From Actinomadura sp. K4S16 (GTDB taxonomy: Bacteria > Actinomycetota > Actinomycetes > Streptosporangiales > Streptosporangiaceae): a DNA stretch of 64,000 nt. The stretch spans positions 434,001 to 498,000 of the forward strand of contig NZ_BDDE01000014.1 of the NCBI RefSeq assembly GCF_008327685.1, given 5' to 3'. The notes beneath the pieces are model-generated. The model was not told where the DNA came from. It ran no database searches and worked only from the letters and a program-made list of their open reading frames with translations. How positions within the stretch are numbered: position 1 is the stretch's first letter; each line of letters starts with the position of its first letter. Below, piece after piece: positions 1 through 9,104 of this stretch. A program made the position numbers and the translations under genes.

Positions 1-3000
1 GGCTGGGTGCGCACGAACGTGCCGGGCCCGATCAGCCGCAGCATCTTCCACCGCGCGGACAGGTTCCCGGGCGGCGGCACGCCCGCCACGGTGACCGCCG
101 CCGAGGACGAGCCGGTACCGGAGGAGCCGCCGGAGGGCGAGGAGAACCCGGCCGCCGTCCAGGCATGGCAGCTCGCGTGGGTCGCCAAGACCGAGCAGCT
201 GCGGATCCGACCGTCCGGCCGTCCCCGGCCGTCGGCACGGACGGTACTGGACGGCGAGCACCGGGAACTGCTCTGGCTCGCCCTGAACTCCGCGCGCCGC
301 CGGGTCGTCATCGCGTCCGCCCAGCTCAGCGACGAGGTCGTCAACGCCCGCCTGATCGACGCGGTACGCGGCCTGCTCGACCGGGGCGTCGCGGTGACCA
401 TCGGCTACGACGAGCGCGGCGGCGCCGAGCGCGGGCAGACGGCGCTCGACGCGCTCACCGAGCTGGCCACCGCCCACCCCGGCCTCTTCACGCTGCACTC
501 GGGTACGGGCCACGCCAAGGTGCTGGTCTGGGACGACGACGTGGTCGTCGGCAGCTTCAACTACCTGTCGTACGGGGGGTTCGGCAGTCTCGGCGGCCGG
601 CACCTGCAGCGCTCGGAACTGAGCGTCCGGGTGACCGGCGCGGCGCTCGCCGATCAGGTGGCGGAGCTGTGCGGCGAGCCGCCCGGAGTGGCCGCGGCGC
701 CCGGCACGGATGGGGCGGCCGCGGCACCGGCGCTCTCGGCGGACGCCCCGGCGCGTGTCACGACCGAGGCGCGGGTGGGCCGGGACATCGCGGGGCACAG
801 CGAGAGCGCGGTCCACGCGGCCCGCCGCGTCCTCGACCGGGTCGCCGGCGAGCAGCGGCCGGGCGAGATCGTGCGCGCCGAGCTGGAGCGGTCGGACGAC
901 CCCTGGTCCGTACTGCCCGTCCTCACCGAGCTGGGGGAAGGCCCGGAGATCAGGTCGGCGCTCGCCTTCTGCCTCACCGGGCACGCGGACGGCGTCGCCC
1001 CGGAGGAGGCCCACCGCCACCGCCGCCGCCTGGTGCGGAGCCTGTGGTGCGCCGGCGCGTTCGTCGAGGCCGCGGTGCTGAGCCGTCTCGTCTCCGACGC
1101 CGGTCGCGGCGAGGCCGCCGACGCGGCGGGTCCGCGGGCGGCGATCACCGAGGCGGTGGGCCGTCGCGGGCTGCCGGGTGGCCCCGGCGCGCTCTACACC
1201 GCCGCCGCGGCCGACGACCTGACCGCCGCCGAGCGGCGGGTGCTGCTCGCCGTCGCGGTCGGCGAGCTGCTGCTGTCCCGCGACTCCATGGCCGCGGACG
1301 TGGCCGAGTACCTGGCGTCCGACGACGGCGGGCCGTGGGCGGAGCTGGCCGGGGCCGCCGACGCCTACACGGCCAGGACGGTCGGCGCGTCCACCGCCGA
1401 GCTGATGGCCCGGGCGGCGGGGCAGCTGGAGCGCACCGCCGAGCTGGCGGACGGCTGGTCCCGGCTCGATCTCGCGCTGCTGGAGGCCCAGCCCGTGCCG
1501 GTCAACATCGACGGGGCGAAGAAGACCCATGCCGCCCTGTTCAATGACACCGGCCCGTTCGGCCGGATCGGTGACGCCGTCAACCGCCGGGACCTCACCG
1601 CGCTGGCAAGGCTCGCCGAGGAGCTGCTCCCCGCCCGGGAGCGCCCCGAAGACCTGGTCGGACGCGTCATCGACACGACCTGGCGAGAGGTCGCGCCCCG
1701 CAACGAGCTGCTGACCGGCAAGACCTACCGCGGCAAGTACGTCAAGCGGCTCGCGGAGGTGGTCTCCGCCGCCAGGGCGCTGCTCACCGCCGCAGGCCGG
1801 GCGGAGCGGCCGGACGGCGACGAGCCGCATCCCGAGCTGGTCGCCGCCGCGGCAGCCCTCGCCGAGACCTACCGGCGCCTGCGGCCCGGCCTCGCGGAGG
1901 CCCCGCCGGACGACGAGGCGGCGCTCCGCGCGGTCCTCGCCGACCTGGACTCGCTGATCGCCGGTCGGGAGGCCCCGTCGCGTGCCGCCGGAGCCGATGC
2001 GGACGGGGAGGCCGACACGGAGGCGGGCCTCGCCACGGCCTTGCGCGGCTGGCAGGGCCGGTGGCGCTACCCCGCGCTGGCCGCCGCCCTGCATGAGGCG
2101 GACGTCCCGGACGACCTGCCCGGCCTGCTGCTCGCGGGGCTCGTCGATCCGCTGGCACCGGAGGACACCGCCGTCCAGCTGATCGAGGACGGGCGGTACG
2201 CGGTGGCCGACGCCCTCCGCGAGCAGGCGGAGCTCTCACCCGAGGCCGCTGCGCGGATCGTCCGGCGGCTCCGGACGGAGCGGACGACGGCGAAGGCGCG
2301 GGTGCGGCACACCGCCGAGGCGCTGCTCCGCCGCGCCAGGCGGGCGGGTGCCGTTCTCCGGGCCGACCTGCACGCGCTCGCCGAGCTAGCGGACGAGCAC
2401 CGGCCCGCCGCCGAGTCGGTCCTGGGCGACCTGGCGCGGCAGGTGCGGGACGCGGAGCGGGCCCGGGCAGACGAGATCACCCGTGCGGCCCGGGAGCGGG
2501 TCGCCGCACTCGGCGAGCCGGCGCGGGACCTGGCGGCCGACTGGCTGAAGTCCGTGGAGGCGTGCGCGGAGGCCCGCGAGTTCGACACCGCGGCGACACT
2601 GCTGGAGCAGGACCCGACGCAGCAGCCCCCGCCGGGCCCGCGGACGGTGCCGCAGCTCGCGGAGGTGTGGCCGTTCGACGAGTCCTCGGCCGCCGCCGTG
2701 CTGGGCTGGTACTTCGAAGGCAGATCGGACGCCCCGCGCGGCTTCCCCGAGTGGTGCCCGCCCGCGGGTGACGCCGACGCCTGGCAGCTGCTCGCCGCCC
2801 TGCGCGACCACATCGCGCGGCCGTCGGAGGACACCGCCGCACGGCTGTGCTGCGCCCTGCAGCAGCTCGTCGGCGCCGACCGGCTGCCGTTCCCCGTCGA
2901 CCCCGCGGGGAACGGCTTCCTGAGCCGCGTCTGCCTGCCCGACGACCGCAGGTTCCCGCCGCTTCCGCTCCTCGGCCGGGGCGGGGTGCGGACCTGGATC

Positions 3001-4455
3001 GCCGGGCCCGCCGATCCGCCGCCCGAGCCGCCGGAGGACGGCCCGGTCGTCTGGCTGGTGACGGGCGTCCCCTCCCCGGCCGATCCGCCGGTCGGCTCCC
3101 TGGTCGTCGACCTCCCGTTCCTGCTCCGTCTGGCCGCCCCGGGCACGGCCGGCAGCGCGGACCGGCTCGTCAACGTGCTGCGCAGGCTGGGCGCCCAGCT
3201 CGATCCCGCCGACCTGCTCGCGGGAACCCCGGCGCAGGTCGACGAGCCGCGGCTGGGCTGGGTGCTGCACCTGCTCGGGGTGACCGGCGACGCCGTGGTC
3301 GCCGACGCCGTCCACCACGACAGCGGCGGCCGCTCCGAGGTGCTGGTCCCGCTGCTGGATGCCCTGGTGACGCCCGCCGTCCCGGGCCGCGGCCGCTACC
3401 AGGACCTCGACGTCGCGGCGCTGAACGGCGTGCGGGAGGACGACGGGTGGCGGGTCGCCGCCCGCGAACGGCTCCTGGCGCCGCACGCGGGCGACCTGCC
3501 GGCCCTCATGCTGCTGCGCGTCGCCGCCGCCTTCGACGATCCCGTCTTCACCCTCAAGGACCTGCGCGGCGGGATCGAGGTGGCAGGGCGTCCCGAGCAC
3601 GCGGCGCTGATCCCGGACCTCACCGACCTCCCCGCCGCGGCGTCCCGGCTGTGCCGCAGCGGCCTGTTCCAGGAAACGCCCGGCGGCCTGCTCCGGCTGC
3701 CCTCCGGGCTGCGGGACCTCCTCGCCGAGGAGCGTCCCGGCTACGTGCCGCTGGCAGAGGCGCGGACCGCCATCGAGGCGGAGTACCGCGCTCTGCTCGA
3801 CGCCAACGCCCTGTTCCGGGCGGAGTTGGGCGAGTCGGTGGTCCGGGTGATCGGGCACTGGGTGGCCAACTGGAAGGCCGCCGTGCGCAGCGCGCTGAGG
3901 CGCGACGACACGGCCCGCGCCCTCGAGATCCTGGACGGCTTGGAGCCGATCTCCGCGATGTACCAGCGGGCCGCCGAACCGCAGCGGCTGCTCCGCCTCG
4001 CCGAGCTGCTCGATGACCACCTCGGCCAGGTCCAGCTGCTGAACCCGGGCGTGGACTGCAAGCTGGCGGGCGGCGAGGATCTGTGCGTGGAGGCCAACCC
4101 CTGGCTGCTCGGCCACGCCTTCCTGAACCTCTTCGACAACGCCCGCCTCTCGATCGAGAGGACGGGGCGGGAGTTCGGTGTCCTGCGGGTCACCATGACC
4201 GTCGTGGAGCGGGCGGACGGGCCGCCGTCCTGCCGGATCGACATCGAGGACAGCGGCGTGGGCATCGCCGAGGACGCGCGCCGCCGGCTTGCGGAGGGAC
4301 GGCAGTTCAGCGGTTGGGGCGGCCGCGGCACCGGCGTGCGGACGTCCAGGGAATGGCTGGCGCACTACGGAGGCGAGCTTGAGTTCCTGCCCGATGTGAG
4401 CGAGCTCGGTGGTGCGCACGCCAGGGTCGTGCTGCCGGTCCGGTGGCCGTCCTGA
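1..4455 (+). CDS. PLD-like / GHKL ATPase giant protein, 5' end outside window
   Basis: The reading frame is open to the left edge; the first start inside the window is a GTG at 7, so the N-terminus may be missing. About 1,484 residues are visible. Residues roughly 85-215 look like a phospholipase-D-superfamily domain with a single HKD motif (HAKVLVWDDD then GSFN; His169, Lys171). The middle (about 250-1300) is helical, rich in Ala, Leu and Arg, and I do not recognise it. The last 150 residues are a GHKL (HATPase_c) ATP-binding fold: N box FLNLFDNAR near 1378, G1 box DSGVGI near 1416, G2 box GGRGTG near 1438. A possible H box is IGHWV about 100 residues upstream. The adjacent convergent gene encodes a receiver-domain regulator, so a phosphorelay is plausible. 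Whether the PLD part is a nuclease, lipase or only a sensor is not shown by the sequence. Confidence 0.8.
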   Translation, partial: GWVRTNVPGPISRSIFHRADRFPGGGTPATVTAAEDEPVPEEPPEGEENPAAVQAWQLAWVAKTEQLRIRPSGRPRPSARTVLDGEHRELLWLALNSARRRVVIASAQLSDEVVNARLIDAVRGLLDRGVAVTIGYDERGGAERGQTALDALTELATAHPGLFTLHSGTGHAKVLVWDDDVVVGSFNYLSYGGFGSLGGRHLQRSELSVRVTGAALADQVAELCGEPPGVAAAPGTDGAAAAPALSADAPARVTTEARVGRDIAGHSESAVHAARRVLDRVAGEQRPGEIVRAELERSDDPWSVLPVLTELGEGPEIRSALAFCLTGHADGVAPEEAHRHRRRLVRSLWCAGAFVEAAVLSRLVSDAGRGEAADAAGPRAAITEAVGRRGLPGGPGALYTAAAADDLTAAERRVLLAVAVGELLLSRDSMAADVAEYLASDDGGPWAELAGAADAYTARTVGASTAELMARAAGQLERTAELADGWSRLDLALLEAQPVPVNIDGAKKTHAALFNDTGPFGRIGDAVNRRDLTALARLAEELLPARERPEDLVGRVIDTTWREVAPRNELLTGKTYRGKYVKRLAEVVSAARALLTAAGRAERPDGDEPHPELVAAAAALAETYRRLRPGLAEAPPDDEAALRAVLADLDSLIAGREAPSRAAGADADGEADTEAGLATALRGWQGRWRYPALAAALHEADVPDDLPGLLLAGLVDPLAPEDTAVQLIEDGRYAVADALREQAELSPEAAARIVRRLRTERTTAKARVRHTAEALLRRARRAGAVLRADLHALAELADEHRPAAESVLGDLARQVRDAERARADEITRAARERVAALGEPARDLAADWLKSVEACAEAREFDTAATLLEQDPTQQPPPGPRTVPQLAEVWPFDESSAAAVLGWYFEGRSDAPRGFPEWCPPAGDADAWQLLAALRDHIARPSEDTAARLCCALQQLVGADRLPFPVDPAGNGFLSRVCLPDDRRFPPLPLLGRGGVRTWIAGPADPPPEPPEDGPVVWLVTGVPSPADPPVGSLVVDLPFLLRLAAPGTAGSADRLVNVLRRLGAQLDPADLLAGTPAQVDEPRLGWVLHLLGVTGDAVVADAVHHDSGGRSEVLVPLLDALVTPAVPGRGRYQDLDVAALNGVREDDGWRVAARERLLAPHAGDLPALMLLRVAAAFDDPVFTLKDLRGGIEVAGRPEHAALIPDLTDLPAAASRLCRSGLFQETPGGLLRLPSGLRDLLAEERPGYVPLAEARTAIEAEYRALLDANALFRAELGESVVRVIGHWVANWKAAVRSALRRDDTARALEILDGLEPISAMYQRAAEPQRLLRLAELLDDHLGQVQLLNPGVDCKLAGGEDLCVEANPWLLGHAFLNLFDNARLSIERTGREFGVLRVTMTVVERADGPPSCRIDIEDSGVGIAEDARRRLAEGRQFSGWGGRGTGVRTSREWLAHYGGELEFLPDVSELGGAHARVVLPVRWPS

Positions 4456-4484
4456 TCAGCCTCCAGGGCGCGCCGGACCGCGCG

Positions 4485-5774
4485 TCATCGGATCTCGAAG
4501 GACGGCCAGGCCTTGCAGAAGCGAGCCACCTCGGCGGTCGCCCGCTCCAGCGGCCCCACCTTCACGAGCCCGATCACGGTGGCGTAGTCGTCCTTGCACC
4601 TCTCCAGCTGTCGGCCGGCATCGTTGTTCTGGTGCTCGCGGCGGAAGAAGCGGTACGCGGTCTCCAGCCTGGTCTCCAGCCGGTGCCGCCGCTCCGCGTC
4701 GCCCTCACCGACCAGCAGCTGGGCGGCGATCTCCAACGCGTTCCACCAGTCGGACTCCTTCTTGTTCACGATGGCGACGAGGCGGAACTCGGCCTTGCGC
4801 TCCTGGTTCCTGTAGTCGCTGCTCTCCATGGCGTTCGCGGTGACCAGCGCGGCGAGGATGTCGGTCTTCTGGCGCAGGTACTTCAGCACATGGAGGCCGC
4901 GCTGGTCGTCGAGGGTGCTGGTGAGATGCAGATCGACCAGCGCGCCCTGGACGCCGTCCAGGCTCTCCGGCCGCTCCGCCAGCAGCGTCCGCCACTCCCT
5001 CAGGCCGGTGACCGGCAGGAGCCTGTAGTAGGTGGACAACTGCTCGCAGATCTCGCGCATGATGTCGGGGTTGTCCTCGACGACGAGCAGCAGCGGCTTG
5101 CTGCCGCGCCCGGACGGCCGGACGGGGTGCACCTCGGGGTCGTCTGGGAACAGGGCCGCGAACCGGGCCAGCTCGGTGAGCGACGCCCGCTCCGCCTCTG
5201 GCAGCCGCTCGATCCGCTGGAGCAGCCGCGTGCGCGCTTTCCGTACCGGCGCCCAGGTCTTCGACCGGAACATCGCCTCGTCGACCGGGCCGCGCCAAAG
5301 CGCGAGCAGCGCGTCGACCGGCTCTTCGGCTTCGACGCCGGCGACGAATTCCAGGGCGTCCACTCTGCAGCGCGCGAAGTCCAGGCTGTAAGTGCCCTTC
5401 CCGCGCGGGCCGGCGACAATGGGCACTTCGGATCCGCGCAATGTCCCCACGTGCTGCCGCACCGCATTGTCGCTCGGGGGCCCGGAAGCGGTGGCGATCA
5501 CCTTCAGGAGCTCGCGGACCGGCACCGCGTCACCCGCCGGCGCGAGGGCGAGCAGGATCGCGGCCGCCTTGCCCTGCGGGGCCTTCAGGGCGGTACCGTT
5601 CCGCCGCAGCGTCAATTCGCCGAGTATGAGGAGTTCTATTGGTTCCACTTCGACCCCGCTCACACTGAATACGTTAGATGAAACTTCTGGCGGTGCGCCG
5701 ACTTCCGAGGAGTTTGTGAGCCCGGGGTGAGAGGCCACGGTGAGACGGGCCTCCTGGGCCCGTTCGAATCTCAT
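4485..5774 (-). CDS. Response regulator with N-terminal winged helix and C-terminal receiver
   Basis: About 429 residues. Residues about 45-135 resemble the winged-helix DNA-binding domain of OmpR/SARP-type activators (ILGELTLRRNG, then DNAVRQHVGTLR). A linker follows, then a receiver domain at about 225-345: acidic pocket VVEDN, phospho-acceptor Asp near residue 280 in ALVDLHL, and the conserved Lys in VNKKE. This order is opposite to normal OmpR-type regulators. About 80 more helical residues close the protein. The gene converges on the GHKL protein (29 bp between stops) and is divergent from the DRT/S1 gene, so it may regulate that promoter. The start is uncertain: ATG at 5774 has a weak Shine-Dalgarno, and GTG at 5663 would give 392 residues and still keep the winged helix. 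The open frame extends further upstream but there it overlaps the divergent gene. Confidence 0.8.
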   Translation of the reverse strand: MRFERAQEARLTVASHPGLTNSSEVGAPPEVSSNVFSVSGVEVEPIELLILGELTLRRNGTALKAPQGKAAAILLALAPAGDAVPVRELLKVIATASGPPSDNAVRQHVGTLRGSEVPIVAGPRGKGTYSLDFARCRVDALEFVAGVEAEEPVDALLALWRGPVDEAMFRSKTWAPVRKARTRLLQRIERLPEAERASLTELARFAALFPDDPEVHPVRPSGRGSKPLLLVVEDNPDIMREICEQLSTYYRLLPVTGLREWRTLLAERPESLDGVQGALVDLHLTSTLDDQRGLHVLKYLRQKTDILAALVTANAMESSDYRNQERKAEFRLVAIVNKKESDWWNALEIAAQLLVGEGDAERRHRLETRLETAYRFFRREHQNNDAGRQLERCKDDYATVIGLVKVGPLERATAEVARFCKAWPSFEIR

Positions 5775-5832
5775 CCCAATCTCACGGCCGGACTCTGTAG
5801 ACCTGCGCTTCGCCGGTGCAGATTGACCGGTA

Positions 5833-5856
5833 ACCCGATCCAACTCGGGATCGGGT
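5833..5856. promoter_or_regulatory. 9-bp inverted repeat ahead of the DRT/S1 gene
   Basis: Perfect inverted repeat ACCCGATCC - 6 nt - GGATCGGGT, ending 6 bases before the AAGGAG ribosome-binding site (5862-5867). It could be an operator for the divergently encoded regulator or an mRNA hairpin near the start; the sequence does not decide between them. Confidence 0.5.
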
Positions 5857-5873
5857 GAGTCAAGGAGCAGGTC

Positions 5874-7181
5874 ATGAGCAGCCCGTTCGAGCGCCTGGAG
5901 CGCGACCGCGGCCCCGTCGACGACAACGTCTTCGTGGTCATGCCGTACGGCCGCAAGGAGTTCGTTGACGACCAGGGCGAGACGGTTGTCTTCGACTTCG
6001 ACGAGCAGTATGACGACCACTACGCCCCGCTCATCCGTTCGCTCGGCATGACGCCGGTCCGGGGCGACTCGCTCTACAGCGGCGAGACGGTGCTGGAGAG
6101 CGTCTGGCGCGGCCTCCAGGAGGGCGCGATCGTCCTGGCCGACCTCACCGGGTCCCACCGCAACGTCATGATCGAGTTCGCCTGGGCGTACATGCTCGGC
6201 AAGAAGATCGTCCCGGTCACGCAGTGCAAGGACGACATGCCGTCCGACCTCCCGGGCCTGCGGTACGTCTCGTACACGCCGCTCTGGAAGGACATGACGC
6301 GGATGGAGGACGAGCTGAAGAACCGCCTCGAGATCCTGCGCGGCGAGACGGCGGCCGAGCGCAAGCTCGTCCCGATGGAGACCGGCAGCGTCCGCCCGGC
6401 CACCGCCCGGGTCGTCAGCCGCACCCGCGAGCACGTCGTCGTCGAGGCCGACCAGGGCCGGCTCGGCGTGCTCGGCGCCGCCGACGTCGAGTGGGGCCGG
6501 ATCGTCGGGGACATGACCCACCTGTTCAGCGTCGGCCAGGTGCTGCACGGCGCGTTCGAGACGGTCGACGGCTACACCAGGTACACGCTGCTGGCGGGCC
6601 AGGCCAACCCCTGGCACTCGCTTGCGAACGAGTTCCCCGAGGGGCACACGTTCACCGGCCGGGTCGTCAACATCGTCGAGGGGCTCGGCGCGTTCGTCCT
6701 CGTCGCCCACGGGGTGAAGGGGCTCGTCCCGGAGAAGTTGCTGCCGCCCGTCGACATCGGGACGGATCTGCGGGTGGGCGTCGTCCGGCTGGACGTCGCC
6801 GGCCGCAAGATCCAGCTCCGCCCGGTCGGCGCCGCCGACCGGCAGCCGGGGAGCGGCGCCCGCCGGCCCCGCCGCGACGCCGCGGCGGGTCGCCCGCGGG
6901 TCGGCGAGCGGCACGACGCCGAGGTGGTCAAGACCGTCCCCGAGGACGGCAGGTCGGGCGGCTACGCGCTGGTGCGCCTGGTCGGCGGGCCGACCGCGAT
7001 GCTGCACTGCACGCAGATGTCCGCGGAGGTACGGGCGGATCTGAACCTGGGCGAGGTGGAGCTCGGTGAGCTCCTGCAGGTCGAGGTGGTCCGCGTCAAT
7101 GACGAGGGCCGGCTCTGGGTCCGGGACATCCCCGACCTGATCGAGGACACGGCGGCGGAAGAGATTCCGGACGCGGCCTGA
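5874..7181 (+). CDS. Deoxyribosyltransferase/TIR-like domain protein with three S1-like domains
   Basis: 435 residues; ATG with AAGGAG 7 bases upstream. The N-terminal 155 residues have the nucleoside 2-deoxyribosyltransferase/TIR-superfamily look: strand-loop VFVVMPYG at 19-26, a helix with ESVWRGLQEGAIVLADLTG, then NVMIEFAWAYMLGK, whose Glu sits where the catalytic Glu of this fold lies. Three beta-rich segments follow that read as S1/OB domains: about 170-240 (ARVVSRTREHVVVEADQGR), 258-325 (GRVVNIVEGLGAFVLVAHG and GLVPEKLL), and 348-428 (AEVVKTVPEDG, then LLQVEVVRVNDEGRLWV). S1 domains usually bind single-stranded RNA. Proteins of the N-terminal fold cleave or transfer N-glycosidic bonds in nucleosides, nucleotides or NAD. 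The combined architecture suggests an RNA- or ribosome-linked effector (inference). It is divergent from the response regulator. Confidence 0.75.
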   Translation: MSSPFERLERDRGPVDDNVFVVMPYGRKEFVDDQGETVVFDFDEQYDDHYAPLIRSLGMTPVRGDSLYSGETVLESVWRGLQEGAIVLADLTGSHRNVMIEFAWAYMLGKKIVPVTQCKDDMPSDLPGLRYVSYTPLWKDMTRMEDELKNRLEILRGETAAERKLVPMETGSVRPATARVVSRTREHVVVEADQGRLGVLGAADVEWGRIVGDMTHLFSVGQVLHGAFETVDGYTRYTLLAGQANPWHSLANEFPEGHTFTGRVVNIVEGLGAFVLVAHGVKGLVPEKLLPPVDIGTDLRVGVVRLDVAGRKIQLRPVGAADRQPGSGARRPRRDAAAGRPRVGERHDAEVVKTVPEDGRSGGYALVRLVGGPTAMLHCTQMSAEVRADLNLGEVELGELLQVEVVRVNDEGRLWVRDIPDLIEDTAAEEIPDAA

Positions 7182-7195
7182 CTCGCCCGTCCACC

Positions 7196-7230
7196 GCCTG
7201 GGGGCATGCCACAACGGCATGCCCCCAGGC
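7196..7230 (+). terminator. Strong hairpin after the DRT/S1 gene
   Basis: 15-bp perfect stem (GCCTGGGGGCATGCC and its complement) around a 5-base ACAAC loop, 14 bases after the stop codon. There is no T tract, as is common for actinobacterial terminators. Confidence 0.75.
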
Positions 7231-7336
7231 CTGTCCTCGTGCCTGCTCGGTCGGCTTCCTGCAGCTCGCTTAGCATGACCGATGGGGTGCCCTGCATGAA
7301 GTTGCAGAAGGAGAGGCGCAACCCCGGGAGGGAACG

Positions 7337-7930
7337 ATGCTGTTGCGGCGGGAGGTTCTTGAGGGAATCACGGGTGGGCGGATTGATCGGGTGTTCCGGG
7401 TGTGGGGCAAGCCTCCGGTCCGGGCGGGGAGCACCCAGCGGACCTGGGCGGGGATCATCGTCATCGACTCGGTCACGGCCGTCGCCCCCGAGGAGATCAC
7501 GGAGGAGGACGCCCTCCGTTCGGGTTTTGACGGTCGTGCGGCGCTGCTCACTGCCCTGTCCAAGAGCCGCAAGGAGGGCGGCTACCACCGCGTCATGCTC
7601 CATCTGGGCGGACCCGACCCCCGAGCCGAGCTGGCCGCGAACGACGACCTGACCGACCAGGAATTGGCCGACCTCAAAGCTTCCCTGGACGGCATCGACG
7701 CGCGCAGCCGCCGCGGCCCCTGGACCCGCGAGGTCCTCCGCCTCATCGAGGAGAACCCCGGACTGCGCGCCATGGACCTGGCCGAACACCTGGGCCGCGA
7801 CAGACTTCCTTTCAAGGCCGACGTCCGCCGCCTCAAAGCCCTCGGCCTCACCGAAAGCCTGGAGACCGGTTACCTCCTCTCCCCGCGCGGCAAGGCCCTC
7901 ATGACCTACCTGCGGTCCCTGAGTGGATGA
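7337..7930 (+). CDS. ASCH-like domain plus winged-helix protein
   Basis: 197 residues; ATG with a GGGAGGG site at 7326-7332. The N-terminal about 100 residues (GGRIDRVFRVWGKPPVRAGS..., WAGIIVIDSVTAV, EDALRSGF) have the look of an ASCH/PUA-like fold, seen in proteins that contact RNA or modified nucleobases. The C-terminal 70 residues (REVLRLIEENPGLRAMDLAE, FKADVRRLKALGL, YLLSPRGKALM) read as a winged helix-turn-helix. It follows the DRT/S1 gene on the same strand but behind a hairpin, so it is probably transcribed separately. The function is not known to me; domain names are pattern matches by eye. Confidence 0.6.
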   Translation: MLLRREVLEGITGGRIDRVFRVWGKPPVRAGSTQRTWAGIIVIDSVTAVAPEEITEEDALRSGFDGRAALLTALSKSRKEGGYHRVMLHLGGPDPRAELAANDDLTDQELADLKASLDGIDARSRRGPWTREVLRLIEENPGLRAMDLAEHLGRDRLPFKADVRRLKALGLTESLETGYLLSPRGKALMTYLRSLSG

Positions 7931-7956
7931 TCTGGTCGGGCCGCTGCCCGGCGGTG

Positions 7957-8971
7957 TCATGGTTCGGCTGGGACGTCGCTGAGGTCGAGCCGGTACCAGT
8001 CCGCGGAAGTGAGGACGTGCAGGTCGGGGCCGCGGCCGATGACGCGCGCTTCCTTGGGAAGTTCGCGCCCGTTCGGGAGTACGACTCGGTACTCTCCGGT
8101 GCTCCGCTTTTGGTCGTCGGTCAAGCCCTTGCGATCAGGCGGTCGCGGTCAGGGCCGTGTGTCCGCCGTAGAGGGCGATGCGTGAGCCGTCGGTGATGAG
8201 CGCATGTGCGGCCTCGCCGTCGCCGTCCCAGCCGGTGAGGGTCCCGTCGTGGACGCGGACGATGGGGAAGTGCGTGTAGTAGCACGTCCAGGCGGTGTCC
8301 GCGTCGACGTTGAGCGCATAGCAGTCGCCGATCGCGCCCCACGGGTTGTCCGGAGGGTGGGGGAACCGCCAGTCGTTCTCCAGGTCCGGGGAGAAGCGTG
8401 CGAGCCCGCAGGAGCCGATCGGTGCCGGGCCGTCGGGCCCGCCCCAGCCGTAGTTGCCGTAGACGCCTTCGTCGAAGTAGCCCACCCAGACGTGGCCGGT
8501 GCCGGTGGTGAAGACGTGCTCGATGCCGTCCCCGAGGGTTTCGGCGGCCAGTGCGGTCCCGTCGGCGGAGTAGATGATCGCATTGCGGTCCGGACCGTCC
8601 TGGCGCCATCGGGCCCTGGCGCCCACGGCCAGGACCCGGCCGTCCGGCAGCGGCTGGACGGACGGGTGCGCGAGCGGGAAGTCGTCGATCGTGATCACGT
8701 TGGTCAGCGCCGGCGAGTGCAGCGTCACGCGAGCGGTCACCGGGCGAGGGGCCCGAGGGTCCGGGAAGACGGCCCAGCCCGGCTGCGTCGTCGTCGACTT
8801 CATGGCCTGGACGTCGGCGGCAGCCGACCACAGTGCAATGAGCTCACCACTGGGGCCGATCGAGGCCTTCACCAGTGCATCGCCGCTCTGGGCCCCGGCG
8901 ATGCGAGCGTGGTGACGTACGGGAAGGGGCGTCGTGCGCCCCGCGGACCGCCGCTTGCGCTGCTGCTTCAC
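7957..8971 (-). pseudogene. Conserved hypothetical protein broken by two frameshifts
   Basis: The uninterrupted part (8135-8971, GTG start) encodes 278 residues of a beta-rich protein (ASIGPSGELIALWS, QPLPDGRVLAVGARARW, GHVWVGYFDEGVYGNYGW), resembling a family of about 340-residue actinobacterial hypotheticals. The expected C-terminus is present but in other frames. HGPDRDRLIARA is read after a CA dinucleotide extra near 8155. Then LTDDQKRSTGEYRVVLPNG and RVIGRGPDLHVLTSADWYR are read after a missing base near 8127, ending at a stop at 7957-7959. Removing CA and restoring one base rejoins everything. It is either a decaying gene or carries sequencing errors. No function is inferred. Confidence 0.65.
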
Positions 8972-9104
8972 CCGTCACTTCATCACTGCGGACGGGGTAG
9001 GACCACCGAATATTACGCATACGTCTCAAACCTCCTTTCATGCCGCTGACCACGCCGCTCCCGATGAATGCGTGTTTGTCGCGGTGCTGATCGAGGGTTA
9101 GCTT

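Noticed and set aside
2386..4419. Long minus-strand open frame across the PLD/GHKL gene
   Set aside because: Shadow frame typical of high-GC coding DNA; the plus-strand frame has recognisable GHKL and HKD motifs.
5775..7220. N-terminal extension of the response regulator into the DRT/S1 gene
   Set aside because: Overlaps a well-supported divergent gene and adds only low-complexity sequence.
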